DNA from: CAZAOY01 sp964486925
Lineage (GTDB): Bacteria; Bacillota; Clostridia; Oscillospirales; Ruminococcaceae
Direction: 5' to 3'
DNA length: 19,520 nucleotides
Assembly: GCA_964486925.1 (NCBI GenBank)
Contig: CAZAOY010000048.1
Coordinates: 1 to 19,520, forward strand
Position numbers and translations under genes: made by a program. Positions 6,627-14,495 of the stretch are shown here, piece by piece (within the stretch, counting starts at the first letter, position 1; each line of letters opens with the position of its first letter). Below the pieces are notes generated by a model, which was not told the DNA's origin, made no database searches, and was given only the letters and a program-made list of their open reading frames with translations.

Positions 6627-8114
6627 ATGAGCTTTAAAGTAGCATTTATCGGGGCAGGAAGTCTGGGATTTTGCCGAAGTTTATTGACCGACATCCTATC
6701 AGTGCCCGAGTTTAAGGATATCGAGGTAGCGTTTACCGATATTAACCCGCACAACCTAGAGATGGTGACAACCCTTTGTCAGCGGGATATTAATGAAAAC
6801 GGACTAGATATAACCATCCAGTCCACCCTAGACCGCAGGGAGGCTTTTAAGGGGGCGAAGTATGTAATAAACTGTATCCGTCAGGGTATGCTTGAAGCCT
6901 TTGAAACCGACATCGAGATTCCGCTTAAATATGGTGTGGATCAGTGTGTGGGGGATACACTATGCATCGGTGGGATCATGTACGGACAGCGTACCGCATG
7001 GGAGCTTTTGCAGATCTGCAAGGATATAAAGGAGGTAGCGGATAAGGGGTGTATCCTGCTAAACTACTCCAACCCAAACGCTATAGTGACGTGGGTGTGT
7101 AACAAATATGGAAACGTACCGACTATAGGGCTATGTCATGGGGAGATACATGGGGAGGATCAGATTGCACAGGTATTAAAGACACCGCATAACGAGCTGT
7201 CATTTATCTGTGCGGGGATAAATCACCAGACCTGGTACATCTCGGTTAAGCATAATGGCAAGGAGATGACCCCATATATATTAGACGGATTTTTGCAGGA
7301 TGAAAAGTTTATGCAGACCGAAAAGGTGCGTATTGACATGCTAAAACGGTTCGGCTACTACTCCACCGAATCAAACGGTCATCTATCGGAATATGTAGCG
7401 TGGTATAGAACCGACCCCGAAAAGATTCCTTACTGGATTGATACATCATCTTGGATTAACGGCGAAACAGGCGGATACCTACGGGTATGCAGAGAGGGCA
7501 GAAACTGGTTCATGACCGACTACCCACAGCTACTAAAAGAACCGCCTAAAAGGTATGAATACCCCACAAGAGGGAAGGAGCATGGCTCATACATAATAGA
7601 ATCACTGGAAACAGGCAGGCGGTACAGGGGTCATTTTAACGTGATGAACTACGGTACGATTACAAACCTTCCTAGTGAGTCGGTGGTAGAGGTGCCGTGT
7701 TATGTGGATGGTAACGGAATTAGTGTGCCTAAGGTAGGGGATCTGCCTATCGGTGCGGCGGCGGTATGCTCTCAGTCTATATGGGTGCAAAAGCTTGCAG
7801 TTGAGGCGTGTGTAACGGGGGATGTAACGCTACTTAAGCAGGCGGCGATGATGGATCCGCTCACAGGTGCATGTTGCGATCCTAACCAGATCTCCCAGAT
7901 GGTGGACGAGATGTTAATAGCACAGGAACGCTGGCTACCGCAGTATACCAATGCGATAAAGGCGGCAAAGGAATACTTTGCAACGGGGGATATAATCCAG
8001 ACCAAAGACTACAAGGGTGCGGTGAGGATACACGAAAAGACCATAGAGGAGATGGCGGCGGACGCCGAAAGAAGCCGAGCGCTAGCCAGTGCGGCGGCGA
8101 AGGAGAATGTTTAG
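6627..8114 (+). CDS. Glycoside hydrolase family 4, CHGE type (alpha-galactosidase / alpha-uronidase-like)
   Basis: A 495-residue NAD- and Mn-dependent GH4 glycosidase, which cleaves by transient oxidation at C3 of the sugar (family mechanism). The N-terminal Rossmann segment has AFIGAGSLGF (6-15) and the acidic VAFTDIN (34-40). NYSNPNAI (146-153) is the usual GH4 motif. The metal ligands should be Cys170 in GLCHGE and His200 in AGINHQTW. In GH4 the residues after the Cys track with specificity. As I recall, CHSV marks alpha-galactosidases, CHEV alpha-glucosidases, CNVP/CNNP phospho-glycosidases and CHGx alpha-glucuronidases/galacturonidases such as LplD. The CHGE here therefore leans toward uronides, though databases often call such proteins alpha-galactosidase. 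No signal peptide is seen, so it is cytoplasmic. No transporter gene is adjacent. Confidence 0.88.
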   Translation: MSFKVAFIGAGSLGFCRSLLTDILSVPEFKDIEVAFTDINPHNLEMVTTLCQRDINENGLDITIQSTLDRREAFKGAKYVINCIRQGMLEAFETDIEIPLKYGVDQCVGDTLCIGGIMYGQRTAWELLQICKDIKEVADKGCILLNYSNPNAIVTWVCNKYGNVPTIGLCHGEIHGEDQIAQVLKTPHNELSFICAGINHQTWYISVKHNGKEMTPYILDGFLQDEKFMQTEKVRIDMLKRFGYYSTESNGHLSEYVAWYRTDPEKIPYWIDTSSWINGETGGYLRVCREGRNWFMTDYPQLLKEPPKRYEYPTRGKEHGSYIIESLETGRRYRGHFNVMNYGTITNLPSESVVEVPCYVDGNGISVPKVGDLPIGAAAVCSQSIWVQKLAVEACVTGDVTLLKQAAMMDPLTGACCDPNQISQMVDEMLIAQERWLPQYTNAIKAAKEYFATGDIIQTKDYKGAVRIHEKTIEEMAADAERSRALASAAAKENV

Positions 8115-8129
8115 CTAACTCTGTATATG

Positions 8130-8163
8130 AACAGTGGTAAATTTTCCTAAGTTTACTACTGTT
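8130..8163 (+). terminator. Possible weak terminator after the GH4 gene
   Basis: AACAGTGGTAAA (8130-8141) and TTTACTACTGTT (8152-8163) form a 12-bp stem with one G-U pair and a 10-nt loop. The T-run is poor, so termination strength is doubtful. Confidence 0.4.
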
Positions 8164-8232
8164 TGGTGTATGTTACAGCATAGATAATCACAAGTTAGTT
8201 GAATATATGTAATTCACTATATAAGGAGATGT

Positions 8233-8676
8233 ATGAAACAGACAGAGCAGGAATACCCTAAGAAATCCTATAAGCTGTTTATACTATGGACAGTGGTACT
8301 TTTAACTACAGTGTTTGTGGTAGTACCTGTACTAAACCCCATCCTAAAATCTATAGGCAGTAGTGTGCTTTTACTCATAAAGTTTGTGCTATTATATGCA
8401 CTGCTACAGTTGTTACTGTTATTCTACATAATCTATAAAACCGAGCGTGTCTACTGGGTTAACGGTGTTACATATGAGTGTGCGAAGTGTGCTACAAAGT
8501 TACAAAGGCAGACGTTTGCACTAGCGCACCTAAAGCGCTTTATATGGGGATTTATAGCGTTTCTTATCTACAGTGTAGTGTCATTTGTACTAGGGTTTAA
8601 CGGTATGGTTGACATACTGGTATTTATGGTGGTGACAGTCGTTACAGCCTGTAGCACTATAGCAATAAAGCTGTAA
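8233..8676 (+). CDS. Small four-helix membrane protein of unknown function
   Basis: Function not recognised. The 147-residue product has four hydrophobic segments at about 15-36, 43-68, 103-121 and 126-146. Between segments two and three lies a polar loop carrying one CxxC pair (YECAKCATKL, Cys83 and Cys86) and two nearby His or Lys-rich turns, perhaps half of a zinc knuckle. AAGGAG (8223-8228) precedes the ATG by four bases. It follows GH4 by 118 bp in the same direction, but the hairpin between them and the absence of a shared theme make an operon uncertain. About 55 bp downstream the tRNA promoter begins. Confidence 0.75.
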   Translation: MKQTEQEYPKKSYKLFILWTVVLLTTVFVVVPVLNPILKSIGSSVLLLIKFVLLYALLQLLLLFYIIYKTERVYWVNGVTYECAKCATKLQRQTFALAHLKRFIWGFIAFLIYSVVSFVLGFNGMVDILVFMVVTVVTACSTIAIKL

Positions 8677-8731
8677 CAAGGATGTATTATCCAGAAAAAA
8701 CAAAAAAGTTCATTATTTTATGCTATTTCTC

Positions 8732-8760
8732 TTGACAATATTTATATTATACGGTATAAT
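8732..8760 (+). promoter_or_regulatory. Perfect consensus promoter for the tRNA gene
   Basis: TTGACA (8732-8737) and TATAAT (8755-8760) match the housekeeping consensus exactly, with the optimal 17-nt spacer. The tRNA begins 56 nt past the -10, as expected for a strongly expressed stable RNA with a processed leader. Confidence 0.9.
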
Positions 8761-8815
8761 ATGTAATGTCGAAGTAAAGGTAATTTATCTTTTCGGTAGA
8801 TTTTTTTAGTAATGT

Positions 8816-8901
8816 GCCGCTGTGATGGAATGGCAGACGTGGTGGACTCAAAATCCTCTGGTAGTGATACCGTGCCGGTTCGAGTCCGGCTAGCGGCACC
8901 A
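8816..8901 (+). tRNA. tRNA-Leu (anticodon CAA)
   Basis: An 86-nt class II tRNA with encoded CCA. The acceptor GCCGCTG pairs with TAGCGGC (one G-U), and discriminator A73 fits leucine. The anticodon loop CTCAAAA gives anticodon CAA, reading UUG codons. A long variable arm (GGTA-GTGA-TACC) and the T arm GCCGG-TTCGAGT-CCGGC are clear. The anticodon stem GTGGA / TCCTC has a T-T mismatch at positions 28-42. The gene has its own promoter and a strong terminator. Confidence 0.95.
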
Positions 8902-8910
8902 TAGTTTTGT

Positions 8911-8936
8911 AAAAGGGGCTGCTTGCAGCCCCTTTT
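8911..8936 (+). terminator. Intrinsic terminator of tRNA-Leu
   Basis: AAAAGGGGCTG (8911-8921) pairs with CAGCCCCTTTT (8926-8936) around CTTG. The stem is GC-rich and ends in a T-run, starting nine bases after the CCA end. Confidence 0.92.
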
Positions 8937-9045
8937 AGTTGCTCGAATGTGAGTTTGTGTATAGGTGTAAGGGTAATCTGTATAATCTCGGTTGCAATCC
9001 AACTATATTGTTAGCATTAATTATGTTTAACTATTAGGTGGTTAT

Positions 9046-9189
9046 TTGGAATTAAAACAACGAAAACAAATACGATTGGATGGTTACGATTACATACAAA
9101 GCAATATCTATTATATAACAATTTTTACACATAATCGTGTTCATTTGTTTGGTGATATCGTAGGGGTGCACCTACCGAATGGGATTTAA
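9046..9189 (+). pseudogene. Remnant of a REP-associated tyrosine transposase (RAYT, IS200-like)
   Basis: A short frame of 47 codons from TTG at 9046 to TAA at 9187-9189 has AGGTGG (9036-9041) four bases upstream. Its product includes RKQIRLDGYDYIQSNIYYIT and, soon after, FTHNRVHLFGDIVG. This matches the N-terminus of RAYT/Y1-transposase proteins (pattern RKxIRLxGYDYSQxGxYFVTICTxxRxxLFGxI, from memory). The frame stops after about 47 residues, whereas complete RAYT proteins exceed 150, and no catalytic HUH motif or Tyr is encoded downstream. It is therefore a truncated remnant. It lies just downstream of the tRNA-Leu terminator, in a stretch (8937-9229) that holds no other gene that I can support. 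Confidence 0.7.
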
Positions 9190-9229
9190 AAGATATTTAT
9201 ATATACCCAATCAAATAGGAGGATTTATT

Positions 9230-9439
9230 ATGCCGGATTATAAAGCTATGTACTATCATCTAGCAGGACGAACTGCAACATCTATTGAAGTTTTAGAAGC
9301 GACTGCTGAAGCGTTGAAATCAACAACTGCTGCCCTTATCTCTCTAAAGGAAAAGCTGAAACTAGCACAACAGCTAACAGAGGATATGTTTATTAACTGC
9401 GATGAAGACGATTCGGACGATGATACCAGTTTAACCTAA
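9230..9439 (+). CDS. Small acidic-tailed protein of unknown function
   Basis: A 69-residue protein starting MPDYKAMYYHLAGRT. The start at 9230 is chosen because AGGAGG (9217-9222) lies seven bases before it; an upstream in-frame ATG at 9179 lacks such a site and overlaps the transposase remnant. The middle (residues 13-50) is Ala/Leu-rich and probably one or two amphipathic helices, and the tail is very acidic (DEDDSDDD). Short proteins opening with DYKxxYxxL are common and uncharacterised in gut Clostridia (recollection). No function can be assigned. It is a single gene closed by the terminator at 9477-9499. Confidence 0.7.
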   Translation: MPDYKAMYYHLAGRTATSIEVLEATAEALKSTTAALISLKEKLKLAQQLTEDMFINCDEDDSDDDTSLT

Positions 9440-9476
9440 CACAGTCACTGTAAGCTTTTGACCCACAATTATATAG

Positions 9477-9499
9477 AAACCGCCTTAGGGCGGTTTTTT
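9477..9499 (+). terminator. Intrinsic terminator after the small protein gene
   Basis: AAACCGCC (9477-9484) pairs with GGCGGTTT (9489-9496) around TTAG and runs into a six-T tract (9494-9499). A textbook intrinsic terminator. Confidence 0.92.
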
Positions 9500-9593
9500 G
9501 ACTAGAATAAAGTTTATTTTACATTTTTTATGTTGCGTTCGTAGAAGAATTACAGAATGAAAAAATAGGATTAACTATATGGAGGATCGGCAC

Positions 9594-10364
9594 TTGAATT
9601 ACAGTTCGGTTTACTTTAGTCCTACAGGCACGACTAAAAGGATAGTCGGGATGATAGCTAAAGATCTTGGAGTAAAGGTTAATGAGTATGATATAACGGA
9701 CAACTTTAGTGGTATTAAGAAGCTGAGCTTTACTAAAGATGACCTTGTCATTATTGGTATTCCAGTGTATAGCGGTCGTGTTCCAAAGCTTGCAGGAGAG
9801 GTACTATCTCAGATGAAAGGGGATAAAACTCCTGTAGTACTTGTTGCTACCTACGGTAATAGACATTACGATGATTCGCTATTGGAGCTAAAGATTATGC
9901 TTCAAAAGCAGAGATTTGTAACCATTGCCGCCGCCGCTTTCGTAACGGAGCATTCGGTTGTACAAAAATTCGGCAAGGGGCGACCTAACAGTAGCGATTT
10001 AAAGATAATGCAAGAATTTTCAGAGGATCTACTCATAAAGATTAATAGCTTTGATCTACAAAAACATAAGGATTTGCCGATTAAGGGAAACTTAGAATAT
10101 AGAAGATACAAGACGATACCGATAAAACCTCATGCTCTTAGGATGTGTAACAGGTGCGGGCTTTGCGCTTGTAGATGTCCTGCTAACGCAATATCACCGA
10201 CAAACCCTAAAAGGGTGGATAAAAAAAGCTGTGTTACATGCATGAGATGTGTGCGCATATGTCCTCGTAATGCACGTGGCTTTTATGGGATTGAAAAGCT
10301 TATTGCCGAGAAAAGTATCTCAAAAATGTGCAAAGAGGACAAACAGCCAGATATATTTATTTAG
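9594..10364 (+). CDS. EFR1-family flavodoxin/ferredoxin fusion protein
   Basis: A predicted cytoplasmic electron-transfer protein of 256 residues. The N-terminal flavodoxin-like domain opens with the FMN-phosphate loop YFSPTGTTKRI and continues with IIGIPVYSGRVP and VVLVATYGNRHYDD. The C-terminal ferredoxin domain has two 4Fe-4S motifs, CNRCGLCACRCP (Cys185, 188, 191, 195) and CVTCMRCVRICP (Cys213, 216, 219, 223). This is the layout of EFR1 proteins, common in anaerobes; partners are unknown. The start is taken as TTG at 9594 because GGAGG (9581-9585) lies eight bases upstream and family members usually begin a few residues before YFSPTGTT. The in-frame ATG at 9579 has only AGGA upstream and would add five residues. 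Confidence 0.9.
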   Translation: MNYSSVYFSPTGTTKRIVGMIAKDLGVKVNEYDITDNFSGIKKLSFTKDDLVIIGIPVYSGRVPKLAGEVLSQMKGDKTPVVLVATYGNRHYDDSLLELKIMLQKQRFVTIAAAAFVTEHSVVQKFGKGRPNSSDLKIMQEFSEDLLIKINSFDLQKHKDLPIKGNLEYRRYKTIPIKPHALRMCNRCGLCACRCPANAISPTNPKRVDKKSCVTCMRCVRICPRNARGFYGIEKLIAEKSISKMCKEDKQPDIFI

Positions 10365-10442
10365 CATAGTATATATTTTAGAGCAAATAAGGCAAAAGCT
10401 TAACTAGTAAAAGATTATAGTATCTGACGAGGTGAAACTGGT

Positions 10443-10688
10443 ATGGATAAAACAATAGACAAAAGGGGCAGGCTTAACGAAGAGGTATTTACCTACCGTA
10501 TATCAAAAGATAACAAGGTTTTTATATCTTGGCATAACAAGCTAGTTACCACAATCAGCGGTAGCAAAGCGCAGAGGTTTATTGAGGATATAGATGGTGC
10601 GGATGATAAAGAAGCACAGCTTGTAATGGCAAAGGCAACAGGAAACTTTAAACATGGAAATGAAAAGCTAAACAAGCGTAAAAGATAG
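10443..10688 (+). CDS. Conserved small basic protein of unknown function
   Basis: An 81-residue protein opening MDKTIDKRGRLNEEVFTYRI, with KDNKVFISWHNKLVTTISG in the middle and ending in a basic, probably disordered GNEKLNKRKR. Proteins of this pattern occur as lone genes in many Firmicutes without known function (recollection). The N-terminal part looks like a small beta-rich fold. GAGGTG (10429-10434) lies eight bases before the ATG. It is 78 bp after the EFR1 gene and 122 bp before the cupin. Nothing ties its role to either neighbour. Confidence 0.8.
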   Translation: MDKTIDKRGRLNEEVFTYRISKDNKVFISWHNKLVTTISGSKAQRFIEDIDGADDKEAQLVMAKATGNFKHGNEKLNKRKR

Positions 10689-10810
10689 ATATATGAAAGC
10701 TTTTATGCATAATACAAATTGAAATGGCTTTTATCTTTAATTTAGGATATGGTCAATACACCTATTTAGGTTTAAGAATTAAGATTTATACCTTTGAAAG
10801 GAAAAGGAAC

Positions 10811-11275
10811 ATGGCAATTTTAAATACTTTAGATCTTTCAAAAGAATTTATATGGCAGGATTCTCTTGGTTTAGTCACAAAATACTTAGGCAAAGCGGGT
10901 GGAAGTGAGCGACTGTATTTTAACATTGATACCGTCCCACCTAAAGCGTATAGCACAAAATACCACTCTCATTCACAGCAGGAGGAGTTTTTCTTAGTTT
11001 TATCTGGTACAGGTACAGTTAGGATTAACGATAAAGAATATCCTGTAAAGGCTTGGGATTTCTTTGCAAAGCCCGCCGGCAAAGACATTGCCCATACATT
11101 CTATAACTCTAGTGGGGAGAATTTAGTTATCCTTGACGTTGGAACGGTAGAGAAGGAAGATACCTGCTACTATCCTGATGAGGATGTGTATATGCAAAGG
11201 TCGAATGAAAAGCGGCGGATTTATAACGGGTCGGCACTAGATTTTAACTGGTCATCAGAACCTAACGGTAGATAA
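10811..11275 (+). CDS. Cupin-domain protein
   Basis: A 154-residue single-domain cupin. Motif 1 has His52 and His54 with Glu58/Glu59 (KYHSHSQQEEFFLVLSGTG), and motif 2 has Pro88, Gly90, His95 and Asn99 (KPAGKDIAHTFYN), so the metal site looks complete. The C-terminal extension after residue 110 contains DTCYYPDEDVY. Substrate is unknown; cupins of this size include small isomerases, sugar-binding proteins and sensors. The ATG at 10811 follows GAAAAGGA at a normal distance. An upstream in-frame ATG (10724) would add 29 unusual residues without a good binding site. The next gene starts 63 bp downstream in the same direction. Confidence 0.88.
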   Translation: MAILNTLDLSKEFIWQDSLGLVTKYLGKAGGSERLYFNIDTVPPKAYSTKYHSHSQQEEFFLVLSGTGTVRINDKEYPVKAWDFFAKPAGKDIAHTFYNSSGENLVILDVGTVEKEDTCYYPDEDVYMQRSNEKRRIYNGSALDFNWSSEPNGR

Positions 11276-11338
11276 TAAAGAGTGGTAAACTCGTTAAGGA
11301 CTTATATTATGCTGTTACAGTAGATAGGAAGTGAAATT

Positions 11339-12136
11339 ATGGCGGTTTGGAATGCAGCGCAGTATCTAAAGTTTGAAGGTGAAAGAACACAGCCTGCTAT
11401 TGATTTAATTAATAGGATAAACATTATAAACCCCGCAAAGATTATTGATATAGGGTGCGGTCCTGGAAACAGCACACAGGTTCTTTTAAAACGTTTTCCG
11501 AATGCTAACATTATCGGGATAGACAGTTCTAAGGAGATGATTGACAGAGCAAAAAAGAGTTATCCTAATTTAAGCTTTGATATCTGTGACGCCGGTAAAG
11601 ATTTGTTGTCAATGGGTAGCGATTATTCTATAGTATTCTCAAATGCATGTATACAATGGATACCCAATCACCCTAAGCTATTAAAGGAAATGTTTAGCCT
11701 GCTAAGCGATAACGCAGCGCTAGCTGTTCAAGTACCGATTAATCAAGCTGAGCCGCTATATACCATTGTAGATGAGGTTGCAAGCGATAAAAGATGGGGA
11801 TTCGAGGATGTAGAGCTTGAGGTTAACCAGACGTTAAAGCAATCAGAATATTTTGATATACTATCAGAGCTTTCAGATGATTTTTCAATATGGGAAACAA
11901 CCTATCTGCATAGGATGAGCTCACATAGGGATCTTGTAGAGTGGGTAAAGGGGACAAAGCTAAGACCGTATCTAAATGCATTACCGCCAGAACTAGCAGG
12001 TGAGTTTGAGGGGGAGATAGTAGAGAAGGTTACGAAAACCTACCCCATTCAAAGGAATGGAGAGATTATCTTTAGATTTCGCAGACTTTTCTTTACTGCA
12101 TATACTGCTAAAAATCATAGTAAGGGGGCGGTATAA
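11339..12136 (+). CDS. tam: Trans-aconitate methyltransferase-like SAM-dependent methyltransferase
   Basis: A 265-residue class I methyltransferase. The SAM-binding loop IIDIGCGPGNST lies at 35-46, with the acidic end of beta-2 in IIGIDSSKEMIDRA. The opening WNAAQYLKFEGERTQPAIDL closely follows the WNPxxYLxFxxERxRPAxDL start of E. coli Tam, and the length is similar (252). Tam methylates trans-aconitate, an inhibitor of the citric acid cycle. In an anaerobe the true substrate could be another small acid, so the symbol is a homology label. A ribosome binding site (AGGAAGTG) precedes the ATG. The stop and the next gene's ATG overlap by one base (TAATG), indicating translational coupling to the Nudix gene. 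Confidence 0.85.
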   Translation: MAVWNAAQYLKFEGERTQPAIDLINRINIINPAKIIDIGCGPGNSTQVLLKRFPNANIIGIDSSKEMIDRAKKSYPNLSFDICDAGKDLLSMGSDYSIVFSNACIQWIPNHPKLLKEMFSLLSDNAALAVQVPINQAEPLYTIVDEVASDKRWGFEDVELEVNQTLKQSEYFDILSELSDDFSIWETTYLHRMSSHRDLVEWVKGTKLRPYLNALPPELAGEFEGEIVEKVTKTYPIQRNGEIIFRFRRLFFTAYTAKNHSKGAV

Positions 12137-12517
12137 TGGCTAAATTTACACTTACGAATATGGTGATGGTTTCGGATAAAGCTACAGGTAAGGTGCTTGT
12201 ACAGAATAGAATTAAAAGGTATCCTGGGATTGCCTTTCCGGGAGGGCATGTTGAGAAGGGCGAGAGTATCTATGACAGCGCTATCCGTGAGATAAAGGAA
12301 GAGACTGGCTATGATATAAAGAATCTTACATCCTGTGGGTTTATCTACTGGGATGACAGGAATGATGACAAATACTTTACATATTTTTATAAGACTACCG
12401 ACTTTTCGGGTGAGCTTATAGGAAAAACCGATGAGGGTGAGGTTTTTTGGGTTGATCCCAATGAATTGTCTGATATGAAGTTAGCTCCAAATATGGATAA
12501 ATACATGAAGATGTTCT
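12136..12517 (+). CDS. Nudix hydrolase (MutT-like), 3' end lost in scaffold gap
   Basis: The visible 127 residues include the complete Nudix box at 37-59: Gly37, Glu43, Arg51, Glu52, Glu55, Glu56 and Gly58 in the GX5EX7REUXEEXGU pattern. The opening FTLTNMVMV and AFPGGHVEKGES resemble the 8-oxo-dGTP diphosphatase type common in Firmicutes, about 150-165 residues long, so roughly 30 residues are missing. The stop codon lies inside or beyond the N run that begins at 12518. It hydrolyses a nucleoside diphosphate linked to another group, perhaps damaged dNTPs; the exact substrate cannot be read. It is translationally coupled to the methyltransferase through the TAATG overlap. Confidence 0.85.
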
Positions 12518-12617
12518 NNNNNNNNNNNNNNNNNNNNNNNNNNNNNNNNNNNNNNNNNNNNNNNNNNNNNNNNNNNNNNNNNNNNNNNNNNNNNNNNNNN
12601 NNNNNNNNNNNNNNNNN
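12518..12617. other. Scaffold gap of 100 N
   Basis: Exactly 100 N of unknown true length. It removes the 3' end of the Nudix gene and most of the upstream region of the chemoreceptor gene. One or more genes could be hidden if the real gap is larger. Confidence 0.97.
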
Positions 12618-12657
12618 TTAGTATTTTAAAAACATACGCAATTAAGGAGAATTATTT

Positions 12658-14427
12658 ATGAGAAAGACCGTCAAATCGCAGATTTTATCAGGTTACATAC
12701 TATTAATTATAGTTCCAGTTTTAATGACACTCGTAACTGTGCTTTATGTAAATCAGATTAGCCGACAGTTTAACGAGGTATCTAGGTATCGTGCTAACCA
12801 GATAGCGACGAAGGATGCGATTGTGGGACACTACTCGTGGATAATGGGGCTTGGCGACACAATACTTACCGGTGCGGAGTTTAAGGGAAGCCTTGACCCG
12901 ACCACCTGCGGGCTTGGTAAATGGTTGGCGGGTGTTTCGGAGGAGGATAAAAAAGATCCCGAAATAGCTAAGGCGATTGAGGCATTAATGATCCCTCATC
13001 AGCAGATACATAATACAGTTTCTTCAATTATACAACAGAGTAAGACCGATAAAGAGGGTGCATACGATAGGTACAACTCCGACATGAAGCCGTTAGTAAG
13101 TCAGGTTATCTCTAATATTGATATAATCACTAACAAATATAAAGAGCACGAAGCTACTTATTCTGCTGTTGTATCCAACAATTTTAGCAAATTAATTCAG
13201 ACATGCTTTATTCTATTAGTACTTGGAGTTATTGCTTCACTTTTAATTGGTAACAACATGGCTAAGCGGATCTCTAAACCTATAAAGGCGGTAGCTGAAT
13301 GGGCTAAAAAGCTTGCGGTTGGGGATAACAATCTGGATTTTGATAATGGTGAGCTTTCGGATTCTCATCCTGACAATGAGATATGGGCTATGATGAATGC
13401 ATTTCAGCAGATGGCACAGAGTATTAAGGATAATGTGGCACTGGTTAAGCGGGTTGCAGACGGCGATTTAACGGTGTATGTTGAGATACGTTCCCAGAAG
13501 GATACGCTAGGGCAGAGCCTATATCATATGGTACAGTCAAATGACCATGTATTCTCCCGTATATTAAACGTAGCGTCCAATGTTGCGGCAAGCTCGAATG
13601 ATATATCCAACGCTAGTGCTTCGCTGGCAAACGCTACAACCGAGCAGGCGGCATCAGCAGAGGAGCTTTCATCTGCAATTAGCTCGATTAGTGAGGTTAA
13701 CGATAGTAATGCTGAAAAGATAGTTAAGACCCATAAAATCTTTAACGGTATTAAGTCGGATGTATTCCAAAGTAAGGAAAAGATGGATGCATTGTTAACC
13801 GCTGTTGAGGATATCCGTATAGCGTCCGATAAGATCTCTACCGTTATAAAAGCTATAGATGATATTGCATTCCAGACTAACATACTAGCGTTAAATGCCG
13901 CTATCGAAGCGGCGCGTGCAGGAACAGCCGGAAAGGGATTTGCGGTTGTAGCGGACGAGGTAAGACAGCTTGCTCTTAAGAGCTCTCTAGCAGCAGAGGA
14001 AACTAAAGTGTTAATCGAGAACACAATTAGCAAAACAAAATATGGGGTTACAATTGCGGAGGAAACCAGTAAAAAGTTTGTGAGCATTACCGATAATGTG
14101 AGCAAGACCGTAGAGATAGTGGATGAGATATCCAAAGCGTCCTCAAGACAGGCGGATGATATAACGGCAATCCGTGAAGCTATCGCACAGATCTCCCAGA
14201 TATCGCTTGATAATGCGGCAAGCTGTGAAGAATCCGCCGCCGCAAGCGAAGAGATGCGTGCTAATGCTGATAGACTAAAGGTAGAGATGAGCAAGTTTAA
14301 TCTAAGACAAAGACAGATTGGAAAACCGTATATCCCGGCAGAGAAGGAGAATGACCCTGAATTTGTAGAAAATGCGTATCGAAACTATCAAAAAGCGCTA
14401 GCAAACGGAATGGTGCAGTTTGATTAG
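12658..14427 (+). CDS. Methyl-accepting chemotaxis protein with extracytoplasmic CZB domain
   Basis: A 589-residue chemoreceptor anchored in the membrane by helices at about 11-31 and 178-198. The loop outside the membrane carries a CZB (chemoreceptor zinc-binding) pattern: His58 in GHYSW, Cys84 in CGLGKWL, and His114 and His118 in HQQIH, the 3-His/1-Cys zinc set. A HAMP region (about 199-255) and a second linker (to about 300) follow. The signalling coiled coil has its tip at AFQTNILALNAAIEAARAG, then FAVVADEVRQLA. No NWETF-type tethering pentapeptide ends the protein. CZB domains bind zinc and have been linked to zinc or hypochlorous acid sensing; the ligand here is inferred. AAGGAG precedes the ATG. 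No chemotaxis or flagellar genes are adjacent. Confidence 0.92.
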   Translation: MRKTVKSQILSGYILLIIVPVLMTLVTVLYVNQISRQFNEVSRYRANQIATKDAIVGHYSWIMGLGDTILTGAEFKGSLDPTTCGLGKWLAGVSEEDKKDPEIAKAIEALMIPHQQIHNTVSSIIQQSKTDKEGAYDRYNSDMKPLVSQVISNIDIITNKYKEHEATYSAVVSNNFSKLIQTCFILLVLGVIASLLIGNNMAKRISKPIKAVAEWAKKLAVGDNNLDFDNGELSDSHPDNEIWAMMNAFQQMAQSIKDNVALVKRVADGDLTVYVEIRSQKDTLGQSLYHMVQSNDHVFSRILNVASNVAASSNDISNASASLANATTEQAASAEELSSAISSISEVNDSNAEKIVKTHKIFNGIKSDVFQSKEKMDALLTAVEDIRIASDKISTVIKAIDDIAFQTNILALNAAIEAARAGTAGKGFAVVADEVRQLALKSSLAAEETKVLIENTISKTKYGVTIAEETSKKFVSITDNVSKTVEIVDEISKASSRQADDITAIREAIAQISQISLDNAASCEESAAASEEMRANADRLKVEMSKFNLRQRQIGKPYIPAEKENDPEFVENAYRNYQKALANGMVQFD

Positions 14428-14495
14428 AAGGGTAGGGTAAACCCCTAAAATTTATGGTTTCTCCATGCATTTTCAGAATAGCAACAAATCATTGC

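Noticed and set aside
8742..9002. Minus-strand frame across the tRNA gene
   Set aside because: It overlaps tRNA-Leu, its promoter and its terminator. The product (SRTRTGTVSLPEDFESTTSAIP) is the familiar spurious translation of a tRNA-Leu antisense.
13524..14294. Long minus-strand frame of 256 codons
   Set aside because: It is antisense to the chemoreceptor signalling domain, gives a Ser/Ala/Ile-rich product without motifs, and has no ribosome binding site. It is a shadow of a repetitive heptad-rich gene.
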